A program made the translations under genes and the position numbers. A DNA stretch of 64,000 nt from Dasypus novemcinctus (Eukaryota; Chordata; Mammalia; Cingulata; Dasypodidae), in the NCBI RefSeq assembly GCF_030445035.2, contig NW_026688628.1, forward strand, positions 3,286,001 through 3,350,000. Reading direction: 5' to 3'. Each line of letters begins with the position of its first letter. Positions within the stretch are counted from its first letter, which is position 1. Below, piece after piece: positions 10,879 to 22,309 of the stretch. The notes under the pieces are model-generated. The model saw only the letters and a list, made by a program, of their open reading frames with translations. It did no database searches and was not told the DNA's origin.

Positions 10879-12851
10879 GTCTTCTCATATGTTGCAGTCT
10901 CCCTGAAGTCAAAGTATAATATGATAAAATATGCTAAAAATGAGATGGAGACAGCCCACATTACTTGAAAATAAAATGCCATTGTTATCAATATATGGCT
11001 TTTCATCAGGAATTCAGTATAAAGTAAATGGAAAAAAAGACACTTTGAAATCAATGAATGCACATATTTCTCTTTTCATTTTCTTTCCCAACTGTCACAA
11101 TATATCAATTTATAACATTCTCAGGATCAGAGAATCTAAATTTGTTAAATTATTTAAAATAAATCAAGACATAAGCATTTCAGTTATTGAGCCAAATTTA
11201 TACTTTTGCAGTAAAATATCTTTCAAACTTTGCCTGGACTATTTTCTCATTTTCTTCATTAGTGAATGGTCATCCAGATGTACTGTGTAAAAGAGACTCT
11301 GCACAGCCTATTTGTATGTGGAGTCCACACTATTGCTGAGGCTGTTTTTGTACCATCAGACAAGTATGTTTACTGACAACTCAGGTTCATTGGACAGCTG
11401 ACTTAGTGTTCCTGTAAAAAATGGTCATCATTTGCTATGAGGTTCTTTTGAGAATGATTAATCTAAAGGAGTCCAGATGGAGTATGCCTCACTACTCTTT
11501 CATTTCAGTTGTAATATTAAACCCATGTGAATGATTTTTGTCTTCTTTTGCTTCACATTTCATAAATGATTTTATTTAATTCAAATAATAATCAATTCAT
11601 TTCACTGTTATATTGTGAGCCAGAGTTCCCTTGCTATCTGTCTAGTTAAACTCATCTATCTAAGAAACACATCCCACTGGACATCACTTTTCTTCAAAGC
11701 ACCCTTCCTTCTTCAGGCATGGATTCCTATATTTGATGAAGAATTAATTTTTGTCCAGGTATCTTGCCTATATGCTCTTTTAAATTTTACTGAATTATCC
11801 TTATTCAAAATAACTAGTGTAACACAACTATTTTACTTGTGATTATCTTGAAGTATTCCATATCATAAATATAAACTTTCCATCTGAATTATACTTTCAG
11901 CTCTAAACTTAATCTTGAGGGGTATCATTTGAGAATTACTTCATTTTTACATGTAGAAAATTTAGAATAGAGGGAAATATCTATAAGAACATTAAAATTT
12001 TTAATCTTACTAATATTTTACTTCTATAATCCATTTTAATGAAAATAGTATGCGATTTGGCTATCATTTTTATGGCAATAATCATAGTAATAATTGACAT
12101 TCTGACACAGTTCACTTTTTTGAATAAATACATATGAATTTCCAGTATATTTACAAAATATTATATGCAAGATTTTTTATTTAATAAACTTTCACTTACT
12201 CATGTTACTTCTATCAACCTTTTTCATCAATAGTAAATTTCCTAAAGGTAGAGAATTTTATTAAATATCAAAGACAATACTTGGTGTTTAAGTTGATACT
12301 ATTGATCTAAGAGCAGGTTGGACACATCCAAACTTTCAGATGATTTTTTAAATTTCCTTTATCAAAACCATGCACTGTAATTGCTCTTTTGAAGTCTTAT
12401 TCCTATTCTCCATCTATACAGATTTCCTTATTCTCCTAGATCTGTACAAATTGTCAAGTTTCCCTTCTACTACAGAGTGCACGTGATGGAAAAAAATCAT
12501 AGTCTTGGGGGTAAGAGGAAAAAAGAGAGATTTCATCTATATTCTGGACATTATTACCTCAAGAATATGTAGATAATCTTTATTTCACAAATTAAAAATG
12601 TGAGAAGAAACAAAATAAAAGTGATAATTATTCTTTATGAATTGTTAAACACATGAAGTATAATATATTCAAAATCTGTATAGAGCATAACTAGTTCCTA
12701 AGATGCAGCAAATAAATATAAGAAATCATTCTTGTAAAAACCTCACTATGTCAAGTGAAACCATTTTTGCTTACTTAGATTGATTTTGATGAAATGCAAC
12801 GTTAACTCACTGTTGCCTCTGATTACCTTAGTTATCCTTTACAATTGAGTT
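10879..12851. other. anonymous non-coding DNA upstream of the OR pseudogene
   Basis: AT-rich sequence. In minus-strand terms it is the upstream flank of the OR14-like relic, where a non-coding 5' exon and promoter would have been, but I see no defensible site. Open frames of 75-119 codons on the plus strand show no family features. Confidence 0.4.
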
Positions 12852-13257
12852 CAAGTAATACTTCTTTTTTTTTTTTTTTTAAAGATTTATTTATTTATTT
12901 AATTTCCCCCCCTCCCCTGGTTGTCTGTTCTTGGTGTCTATTTGCTGCGTCTTGTTTCTTTGTCCGCTTCTGTTGTCATCAGCGGCACAGGAAGTGTGGG
13001 CGGTGCCATTCCTGGGCAGGCTGCTCTTTCTTTTCACGCTGGGCGGCTCTCCTCACGGGCGCACTCCTTGCACGTGGGGCTCCCCCACGCGGGGGACACC
13101 CTTGCGTGGCACGGCACTCCTTGCGCGCATCAGCGCTGCGCATGGCCAGCTCCACACGAGTCAAGGAGGCCCGGGGTTTGAACCGCGGACCTCCCATATG
13201 GTAGACGGACGCCCTAAACCACTGGGCCAAAATCCGTTTCCCAAGTAATACTTCTTT
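12852..13257 (-). mobile_element. DAS-type SINE (tRNA-derived) with 16-bp TSD
   Basis: A minus-strand SINE (element body 12868-13241) flanked by perfect 16-bp copies of CAAGTAATACTTCTTT at 12852-12867 and 13242-13257. Read on the minus strand the head has a tRNA-like box A (TGGCCCAGTGG, 13219-13229) and box B (GGTTCAAACCC-like, about 13174-13184). A GC-rich, CpG-rich body then ends in an (ATTTA)n and A-rich tail. It would be transcribed by RNA polymerase III and moved by L1 machinery. The perfect TSD and retained CpGs imply a young insertion. Open frames of 86-119 codons inside it are spurious. Confidence 0.93.
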
Positions 13258-13923
13258 AGTAATGCTTGTGCTAGTATAATTTATTGCTAATTTTGGTAAC
13301 ATATTTTCTATATTCTGAGTCCAACCTATGTATCACATACATATCCTCAGGTACTATTTTTAAAACCAGTGACCTATAATAAAGCAGAAATAGCATATGC
13401 TAAACATCTTGAGGCATATCACAGCTATTTCAGAGAATTTTTTGATAGCCATTTTAGAGGAAAAAACATGAACTTAAATATCTAATTATACCTGGTAAAT
13501 GATGATTTATGTTTATCTTCTGTAACATGGATATTTCCTTTGCACAATTATAAAGAGTTTATAAAATCTGCAATCTGCCTTTTTCCTCAGAATAAAATTC
13601 ATTGAGTCACTTCTCAGGGAGATTTACATTTAGCCTTAATCATACGATAAGTTCTGCTTCTAGATTCTTTGTATTCATTTTTACTCCTTATGAAGTACGG
13701 ATCTGGGTCATCTCTCTCAGGAGACCTGGAAGGATGATGATTTCACAATCCAGTGAGACCAATTTTCTCTTCACTCCTGATTTGTAAGGATACAGTAGTT
13801 ATACTTTTGAGATTTAGTTAAATCTTGAGTTAAATTTGTAACAGGGCTTACTATCAATGTAATTAGTACAGATTTTTTTTTTGTTAAAAAGAAAATTTTG
13901 AAAAGATTCATAGGTCACTGTTC
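13258..13923. other. anonymous non-coding DNA
   Basis: Sequence between two SINEs. No gene or recognisable repeat. Confidence 0.45.
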
Positions 13924-14357
13924 ATTCAATACATTTTATTTATTTTTTTAAGATTTATTTTTTATTTATTTCTTTCCCCTTCCTCCTCCCCAGTAGTCTG
14001 CTCTCTGTGTCCATTCACTGTGTGTTCTTCTGTGTCCACTTGTATTCTTGTCAGCAGCACCAGGAATCTGTGTCTCTTATTGTTGTGCTATCTTGCTGTT
14101 TCAGCCATTTGTGTGTACAGCACCACTCCTGGACAGGCTGTACTTTTTAAGCATGGGGTGGCTCTCCTTATGGGCACACTACTTGTGTGTGGGGCTCCTC
14201 AACATGGGGGATACCCTTGTGTGACACGGCTCTCCTTGTGTGCATCAGCACTGCACATGGGTTAGCTCACCACATGGGTCAGGAGGCCCTGGGTTTGAAC
14301 CCTGGACATCCCATGTGGTAAGTGAGCCAAATGCACTTCCCAATTCAATACATTTTA
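13924..14357 (-). mobile_element. DAS-type SINE, older copy, 15-bp TSD
   Basis: A minus-strand SINE (about 13939-14342) flanked by perfect copies of ATTCAATACATTTTA at 13924-13938 and 14343-14357. It follows the same body order as the 12868 copy but has lost most CpGs (for example tgtg for cgcg), so it is older or of another subfamily. Box B survives as gggtttgaaccc on the plus strand. Confidence 0.9.
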
Positions 14358-14545
14358 ATGTTCTTACATTATAATTATTTATATAATAGTATATAAAAAT
14401 TGCACAAAACCTAATAAAATATATTTTCTAAGTGTTTATGATAACATTTTGGCATGAATGAAAACATATTTTTATGATTTACTTTAAAAATAATTAACAA
14501 CAGAAACAAAATATTTTCCAGTAACCACTAAAGTAAAGAAAAATG

Positions 14546-16690
14546 GAATACAGAGAAGCCAAGATGGCAGCAGAGTAAGGAGTTCCTGGAGTCAGCTCAT
14601 GATAACAGGGCATTTGGTGGTCACTCAGAACTACTTAAAGCACCTGTTTTGGGGTCCAGAAGAACAGAGAAGTATCTCACAACATCCTTGAGAGTGTGGA
14701 AGGAAGAGTAAGCCCATCTGCAGAAAGGATTCATGAGTAGAGCCCTCCATACCATGGAGTTTGGTGCCCATGGCACAAGCTGCCTCAGGAACTGTTCTGT
14801 GGCTGGAATTGGAAGATCGATTTCCCAAAAATGGGGGAGGAAGACATGGTGTGGTACTGACTTCAGCTACTCATTAGTGGATTCAGTGGGCTGAAATATA
14901 ATCCTAGGAACAACTAAACTTTGAGCATGTCCAGGTCAGAGGGAGGCCATTGGCTGCCATTTTGACTCCTCCCCTGGCATGAAGGAAAGTGGGGCTGATT
15001 GAAAATCACAGTCCTGGTAAGGACCACCTTCTTTCCACCCAGGTCAGATTGCAGTTTTAACCTAAACCCCAGCCCCACCTTTGGCAGGGAGGAAGGTAGG
15101 GGACCCTGCACCACCTCTCTGGGAAGATGCAAGCCATGTCATAGAGGCTGGTGCCCATCCTAATCTCCCAGTGCAAGCTGCCTTGGGAGCTATTCCATGG
15201 CTGGAGTTAGAAGCTCCATTTCCCATAAATGGTGGAGGAAGAGATTGTTGTTCACTGACATTAGCTACTGATTAGTGGACTCAGATGGCTAAAGTATACC
15301 CATAGAAATAGGGCCTGAGCCTGTCCAAGTGGGAAAGAGTCTGGTAGTCACCATTTTGACTCTGCTCCCAGCATGAGGGGAAGCCCAGCTGACTGAAAAT
15401 CCAGTGAAGTTAGGGATAGACTTCTTTCCACCAAGATCTGACTGCAGCCCTAAGCTAGGTTCCTGCTCCACCTGCAGCAAAGAGGAGGCTGGCAGAACCT
15501 GCAGCAGGTTTTCCAGGCAACTGCAAGTGCTCTCCACTGGCACGGACTGAATAGTAGGTCACCTGGGGCTTCATGCCCGCAACTCAATAGGATAAGAGAG
15601 GTGCTGGGTATCCTGAATCTCTCTGGGCAATGGCAGGAGATTTCAGCCCATATGAACTGGTTTGTTGAGAGCATTTGTGACCATCTCCACCTTTGTTCCC
15701 ATAAGATAAGAGGGGGCTAGTGTTCCCTCAGGCTCTCAGGGCAACTTTGGGCAATTTGGCCTGCACAAGCCCAACCATTGGGCACCTGTGGCTCTACCCC
15801 CATCCCCAATAGGACAAGAGACAGACTGTGTTTGCCCAGCATCTCTGGGTAACTGCAGTCACTTTTGGCCCACACAGCCTGGACTGCTGGGTACTTGTGG
15901 ATCCACCCTCACTTCCCAATAGGAAAGGAGGGGTCTGGTGTCTCCACAATCTCACTGGACGACAGCAGGTACCTTTGGTTAACAGGGACTGAACTGTTGG
16001 GTTCCTATGGACCCACTCAATCGATAGGAAGGGACTGGTGTTTCATCAGCCTCTCCAGGCAATGGCAGGTATTCTCAGCCTAAAGGGGCTGAACTCTTCA
16101 GTGCCCATAGAACCACCCCCACCACCTAGTAGGATAGGAGGGGGCTAGTGCTTCCTCAATCTCTCTGGGCAATGGTGGGTACTTTCATTCTCCAGGGACT
16201 GAACTGTTGGGTATTGTCAGTTCCATTCCCATGACCTAAAGGGTAGAAGGGATAGTACTCACTCAGCCTCTTGGGGCAACTGCAGGCATATTGGCTTACA
16301 TGAATGAGATTGTTAGGCATACCAGAGGATCCACTCCTACCCCCAGGAAGTAGTGGGTCCGGTGCTATGTTAATTTACTTGGGCAACCATGGTAATTTTG
16401 GACCCAATGGAAGAGATTACTGCCCACAATACATCCCTGCTGAAGGTAGAGGAGGAAGAGTTGTGAAGTTTCATCAGTCTCTGGGCAACTACAGACAGTC
16501 TTGTCCTGCCCAACTTGGATTATTATACACAACTGCAACTCTGTCCCTACCCCTGACAGAGGAGAAAGTTGGGAGAAGCTCCATCAATTCCTGGGAAAAT
16601 GTGGGCAGCTTCAGACTCCATAGCTTACAGCACCAACTACATCCTTGACTCCTACTGCACAAAAAGCAAGGGAGGAAAGACAAGAAAGCC
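14546..16690 (+). promoter_or_regulatory. L1 copy B 5'UTR with tandem monomers
   Basis: About 2.1 kb long. It has two diverged units of about 390 bp (starting near 14753 and 15140, matching at ggtgccca, gcaagctgcc, the tttcccataaatg/aaaaatg stretch, the ctgattagtgga stretch and ccattttgactc). These are followed by roughly nine diverged units of about 105-115 bp marked by a (g/t)gggcaa(c/t)-type core near 15626, 15739, 15846, 15957, 16058, 16168, 16275, 16381 and 16483. Tandem monomers of L1 5'UTRs act as promoter units in rodents. That role here is inference. Confidence 0.75.
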
Positions 16691-16757
16691 TGAAACTAAA
16701 GGGAGAAACCGCATCCAGAATAAATACATGGAGCAAGCCAGATATGAAAACACCAAC

Positions 16758-17263
16758 AAAAAATTACAATCTTCCAATGTCCACAGAGAAAATGTGGGAT
16801 GGGTGTGGGAACGGTAGCCATGGTGGCTGCTGGGTGTGGGGAACAGGAGGAAGAGATGAGATGTGGAGGCATTTTCGGGACATGGAGTTGTCCTGGATAG
16901 TGCTTCACGGACAATTATGGGACATTGTAGATCCCCCCAGGGCCCACTGGATGGAACGTGAGAGAGTCTGGGCTATGATGTGGACCATTGACTATGGGGT
17001 GCAGTGATGCTCAGAGATGAACTTACCAGGTGCAATGGATGTGTCATGATGATGGGAGAGAGTGTTGCTGTGGGGGGAGGGGGGGCAGGGGCGGTGGGGT
17101 TGAATGGGACCTCATATTTTTTTAATGTAATTTAAAAAAAATAATAAATAAATAATTAAAAAAATAAAATAAAATGTAAATTCCTGTAAAAAAATAAAAA
17201 AAAAATAAAATGGATGGATGGATATAATGGGTAAATAGAAGATAGGTAGGTAGGTAGATAGAT

Positions 17264-17314
<51 letters not shown>

Positions 17315-17486
17315 GATACATAATGATGTGGAAAATGTGGCAAAGTTGGATAGCGCTATGTAGGATTCTCTGTATGGGTTTTGTACTATTTTTGTAAATA
17401 TCCCCTAACTTTTTTGTTAGTGATATATGGCTTATTTATTAGTTCAGTAAAGCTTATGTCTGAAAATAAAAAAAAAATTACAATCT
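16758..17486 (+). mobile_element. L1 3' insertion inside L1 copy B ORF1, with 15-bp TSD and GATA array
   Basis: The insert (16773-17471) lies between two copies of AAAAAATTACAATCT (16758-16772 and 17472-17486). Copy C shows the empty site (about 38260-38290), which supports this. The insert starts as type A 3'UTR (gtggctgctgggtgtgggg onward) and reaches its normal terminal stretch at about 17110-17150. It continues through A-rich sequence and a (GATA)n array (about 17241-17316) to a different, old-L1-like tail ending at 17471. The insert therefore may be two events or a 3'-transduction. Confidence 0.8.
17213..17319. repeat. (GATA)n / (GATG)n microsatellite
   Basis: An array of about 100 bp of GATG, GGTA and GATA units, purest from about 17261 to 17316 (around 13 GATA copies). 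It lies in the A-rich tail region of the L1 insert, a common birthplace of microsatellites. Confidence 0.95.
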
Positions 17487-18439
17487 ATACCAAGAAAAAA
17501 GGATATATGACCCAATTAAAGGAACAAGATAAGCCTCTAGTTGACATAAAGAGTTGAGACAACTAATCATAAATGTTCAAACAAATCTCCTTAATAAATT
17601 CAATGAGATGGCTAAAGAGATTTAGGATATTAAGAAGACACTGGTGGAGCACAAAGAATTTGAAAGCATACATAGGAAAAGAGAAGACTTTCTGGGAATG
17701 AAAGTTACAATAAATGAAATAAAAAAACACACTGGAAGCATATAACATCAGATGTGAGGAAGCAGATGAAAGGATCAGCAAACCTGACAAGGCCTCCAAA
17801 AGTGGACATACAAAAGAAGAAATGAAGAAAATAATGGAAAAAATTGAACAGAGTCTCAGGGAATAAATGATAGCAAGAGACATGCAAACATATGGTTCAT
17901 GGATGTCCCAGAAGGAGAAGAAAAGGGAAAATGGGCAGAAGGAATATTTGAAAAAATAATGGTAGAAAATTTCCCAGCCCTATTGAAGGACATAGATATC
18001 TCTGTCCAAGAAGCACAACATACTTCCATCCAAATAAATCCAAATAGACCAACTATGAGGCACATACTAATCAAAATGTCAAATGCCAAAAACAAAAAGA
18101 GAATTCTGAGAACAGCAAGAGAAAAGCAATGCATAACATAAAAGGGATACTCAATAAGATTAAGTGCTGATTTCCCACCAGAAACCATGGAGGCAAGAAG
18201 GCAGAGGTATAATATATTTAAGATATTATAAGAGAAAAACTACTAAGAACTTTATATCCAGAAAGATTATCTTTCAAAAATGAGGATGAGATTAAAATAC
18301 TCACAAAAACTGAGAGAGTTTATAACAAAAAGACCGGCTCTGCAGGAAATACTAAAGAGATTGTTATAGACTGAAAAAAACAAAAACAAAAACAAGAGAG
18401 AGAGGCTTGGAAGAGAGTCTGGAAATGATGACTGTATTA

Positions 18440-21184
18440 GGAACAGTATCTAAATGTGTCAAACATAAAATGACAGATAAAATGCCAAGATCAAAATGGA
18501 TGAAATAAGATCTGGCTTTAGAGTAATAACATTGAATGTTCATGGATTAAGCTCCCCAATCAAAACACTCAGACTGGCAGAATAGAAAAGAAAACATGAG
18601 CCATCTATATGCTGTCTGCAAGAGACTCACCCTAAACCCAAGGATATCAATAGACTCAAAGTGAAAAGTTGGAAAAATATATTCCACACATGCAGTAATG
18701 AAAAAAAAAAAGCTGGAATAATATACTTATATCAGATGATATAGACTTTAAAAGCAAATCTGTTATTAGAGACAAAGAAGGGCATTACATATTAATAAAA
18801 GTGATGATTCATGAGGAAGAAATAAGTCATAAATGTATATGCACCTAACCAGGATACCCCAAGATTCAGGAGGCAAACACTGGCAAAACTGAAGGGAGAA
18901 ATAGACATCTCTAAAATAATAGTTGGAGACTTCAATAGACCACTCTCAGCATTGGATAGAACATCTGGGCAGAAGATCATTAAAGAAACAGAGAGCTTGA
19001 ATAATAGGATAAATGGTCTAAACCTAATAGACATATACAAAACATTGCACCACAAAACAGCAGGATATACATTATTTTCAAGTGCTTGTGGATCTTTCTC
19101 CAGGATAGATCAGATCTTAATAAATTCAACAAAATCAGAATTATACAAAACACTTTCTCTGATCATAATGGAATAAAGCTGGAAATCAACAAGTGGCAGA
19201 AAAATGAAAATTCACATGTATATGGAAATCAAACAACATATTCTTAAATAATCATTGGTTTAAAGAAGAAATTTCAAGAGAAATCAATAAATATCTCAAA
19301 ATGAATGACAATGAGAATACATATCAAAACCTATAGGATATAGCAAAGGCAGTGTTTAAGAGGAAAATTTAAAGCCCTCAATGCTTATTAAAAAAGAAGA
19401 AAGTGCTAAAATCAATGACCTAACTGAACAGCTGGAAGAACTAGAAAAAGAACAGCAAACCAATCCCAAAGCAAGTAGAAGGAAAAAAATAACAAAGATC
19501 AGAGCAGAAATAAATGAAATTGAGAACAAAAAAAAAAATAAATAAATAAACAAGAGAAGATATTCAAAACCGAAAGTTGATTCTTCAAGAAGATTAACAC
19601 AATTGACAAACCCTTAGCTAGACTAAGAAAAAAAGAGAGAAGATGCAAATAAATGAAATAAAAAAATGAAAACAGGAACACTACTACTGACCCCACAGAA
19701 ATAAAAGATCATAAAAGGATACTATGAACAACTTTATGCCAAAAAATTAGAAAATGTAGAAGAAATGGAAAAATTCCTAGGAATATACAACAACCCACAC
19801 TAACCCTAGAAGAAATAAAAGACCTCAACAAACCAATCACAAGTAAAGAAATTGAAACAGTCATCAAACAGCTCCCCAAAATGAAAAGGCCAGGACTAGA
19901 CAGTTTCACAGGTGAGTTCTACCAAGCATTCAAAGAAGATTTAACAACAATCTTACTCAAGCTCTTACAAAAGACTGAACAAGAAGGAATGCTACTAATC
20001 TCATTCTATGAAGCCTATATCATCCTAATACCAAAGCCAGATAAAGATATTATGACAAAAGAAATTACAGACCCATTTCTCTAATGAATAGAGAGACAAA
20101 AATCTTCAATAAAATACTAGATAATCAAATCCAACAACAATTTAAAAAATTATTCATTATGATCAAGTGGGTTTTATACCATGCATGAGAGGCTGGTTCA
20201 ACACAAGAAAATCAATCGGCATAATCCACCACATTAATAAATCAAAGAAGAAAAATCACATGATCTTATTGATTGACACAGAAACGCATTTGAAAAAATA
20301 CAGCACCCTTTCTTGATAAAAATAGTACAAAAGATAAGAATTGAAGGAAACTTTCTCAAATGATACAGGCCATATATGAAAAACCCACAGCTAATATTGT
20401 AATCAATGGTGAACGTTTGAAAGTTTTCCTGTTGAGATAAGGGACAAGACAAGGATGTCCACTATCACCACTATTGTTACTATGGTTTCAGAGGTTCTAG
20501 TGAGAGCAATCAGACAAGAAAAAGAAATAATGGCATCCAAATAAGAAAGAAATAAAAATCACTATTCACAGATGATATGATCCTATATCTAGAAATTCCC
20601 AAAAAACTACAATAAAACTGCTAGAGCTAATAAATGAGTTCAGTAGTGTGTCAGGATATAAGAACAATATTCAAAAATGAATGGTGTTTCTATACACTAG
20701 TTATGCACAATCTGAGGGGGAAGTCAGAAAAAAAATTCCATTTACAGTAGCAACTAAAATAATTAAATATTTAGGAATAAACTTAACCAATGATGTAAAA
20801 CACTTGAATTCAGAAAATAATAGTGCATTGCTAAGTGAAATTTTAAAATACCTAAATAATTGGAAGAACATTCTAATGTTGGATTGGAAGACTAAATATC
20901 ATTAAGATGTCAATTCTACACAAATTGATATTCAGAATTAATGGAATTCCAATAAAAATTCCACCAACATTTTTTAAAATAAATGGAAAACACAATTATC
21001 AAACTTATCTGGAATGGTAAGAGGCCCTGAATAGCCAGAAATATCTAAAAATGGAAAAGTGAAGTTGGAGAACTCTCCTTCCAGACTTTAACCATAATAC
21101 CTAGCTACAGTGCTAAAAACAACATGGTATTGGCATAAAGATAGACACATAGACCAATGGAAACAAACTGATTATTCAGAAACA
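18440..21184 (+). pseudogene. L1 copy B ORF2 (dead, C-terminally truncated)
   Basis: ORF2 encodes the endonuclease and reverse transcriptase of L1. The N-terminal endonuclease begins near 18525 (a NVHGLSSPIKT-like stretch) and shows the GDFN-type motif near 18930. The reverse transcriptase active site reads TDDM at about 20568-20579, where active L1s have ADDM. A KTPTKKEI-like stretch near 19830 and the RPGLDSFTGEFYQ stretch at 19885-19925 are typical of the fingers region. Stops and frameshifts break the frame throughout. It ends abruptly at about 21180, where the sequence jumps into the 3'UTR. Confidence 0.87.
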
Positions 21185-22306
21185 GGAATGAGCCTCCCTG
21201 GCACTGAAGAATTATTACCAAGTAACAACAAGCAATGCATTTGGAAAAAGACCATGACCAAAAGGGGTGGAATAGTAGATGCAAATGAGTTTTTATGACT
21301 AAGAATTTCAAAGTGAGATGGGAGCTCCTTCTAGAGGTTACCCTTATGCACATATCAGCTGCATCTCATTGACTACCACAGTAAATAGTGCCTCAAACAG
21401 GGCACTAGCGATATTGAGACACTAAAGCAGGGCAGACAAGCTCAGGAAATCGGTACCATGTCAATGGGCCTTTCTTTGGAATTTATGCTTCCCAGTGCAA
21501 CTGAGTTAAGACTCATTTATAGTTTCTCTACATATGGCTTTTCTGCCCCTCTATTTGAACCTATAGTTAGTATTTTACTCAATAGGTATATGTACAAGAG
21601 ACCAATCTTTGGTCTGTCCATGTGCTAGTTGGGCCCTGAATCTCAGCAGAGTTGCAACACCTACTCTCTGGTTCATTGGACTCACCCAGGTCAACTAAAA
21701 AGGAGATGATAATGAATAAACAATGCACATCCCAAGGAACAGAGACTGTCTGAAACTGCAAGCAAGACAGTTCCATATATCTGCCCCATGGGATCTAAGC
21801 CCCTTCTGAATTAGAAATAAAATGGGCATCACCATCCAAAAATCCTCAAATTGGGGAATGAAAATGGACTAAAGTAGACTTATTATTATTCTTATAGAAT
21901 GATTATTATTCTATTAATGGAAGAACATTTATCACTGATATAAAGTCAGTGGCCACCAGAGGTTCTGAGGGGAGGGAAAGGGAATAATATGTGTATATGG
22001 TGGCATTTTCAGGATGTTGGAATTGTCCTGCATGACATTTCAATGATGGATACAGGCCATCATATATTTTGTTATAACCTACAAAATTGCATGGGAAAGA
22101 GAGTAAACTATAATATAAACTATAGTTCACAGTAGCAATGCTTCAATATGTGTTCATCAATTGTAACAAATGTACCACATGAATGAAGGATGTGGTTGAT
22201 GCAGTGTGGCAGGGGAGTGGGTGAGGCATATGGGAATCCCCTATATTTTTTATGTAACATTTATGTAATCTAAAGCTTCTTTAAAAATAAAAAAAAAAAC
22301 AAAGAA
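21185..22306 (+). repeat. L1 copy B 3'UTR (type A) and A-rich tail
   Basis: From gagcctccctggcac on, this follows the same order as 61545-62725. Landmarks are the ttctttggaattta stretch, ctacatatggctttt, cctatagttag, tgcaagacagttcc, attattcta, gtggccaccagag, gacattt, gttataacct, gagagtgtaaactataatataaac and gtaccacatgaatgaagg. It ends with a G-rich stretch, tttatgtaac and an A-rich tail at 22280-22306. Confidence 0.82.
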
Positions 22307-22309
22307 ACG

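Larger units (their letters stand above)
16744..18370 (+). pseudogene. L1 copy B ORF1 (dead, split)
   Basis: ORF1 encodes the RNA-binding chaperone of the L1 particle. The start is chosen at ATG 16744, because the following residues (MKTPTKNYNL, then after the insertion YQEKR) align with the ORF1 start of copy C at 38249. A later L1 insertion (16773-17471) interrupts codon 10. After it, an 80-codon open stretch at 17899-18141 retains the RNA-binding core with INPNRPTMRHILIKMS. The C-terminal domain (ATMEARRQRYN-like region) follows at about 18180-18260. Several stops disrupt the coiled-coil part (about 17530-17890). Confidence 0.85.
14546..22306 (+). mobile_element. L1 copy B: nearly full-length, dead LINE-1
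   Basis: A plus-strand LINE-1 in canonical order. The 5'UTR starts near 14546 with agccaagatggcagcagagtaagg, typical of L1 and HAL1 5' ends. ORF1 runs from about 16744 to 18370 and ORF2 from about 18440 to 21180. A type A 3'UTR runs from about 21185 to an A-rich end near 22306. ORF1 is split by a later insertion (16773-17471). ORF2 jumps directly into the middle of the 3'UTR near 21185, losing its C-terminal part and the first about 450 bp of the UTR. Both ORFs carry many stops, so it is not mobile. Confidence 0.88.

Noticed and set aside
13000..13200. A CpG island marking a gene promoter
   Set aside because: The CpG-rich stretch is the body of a young SINE, with no gene next to it.
12845..13302. 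Several frames of 86-119 codons on both strands
   Set aside because: All lie in a GC-rich SINE, where stops are rare by composition.
17261..17316. A CRISPR-like or other regular array
   Set aside because: It is a simple GATA microsatellite without spacers. Nothing in the window resembles a prokaryotic system.
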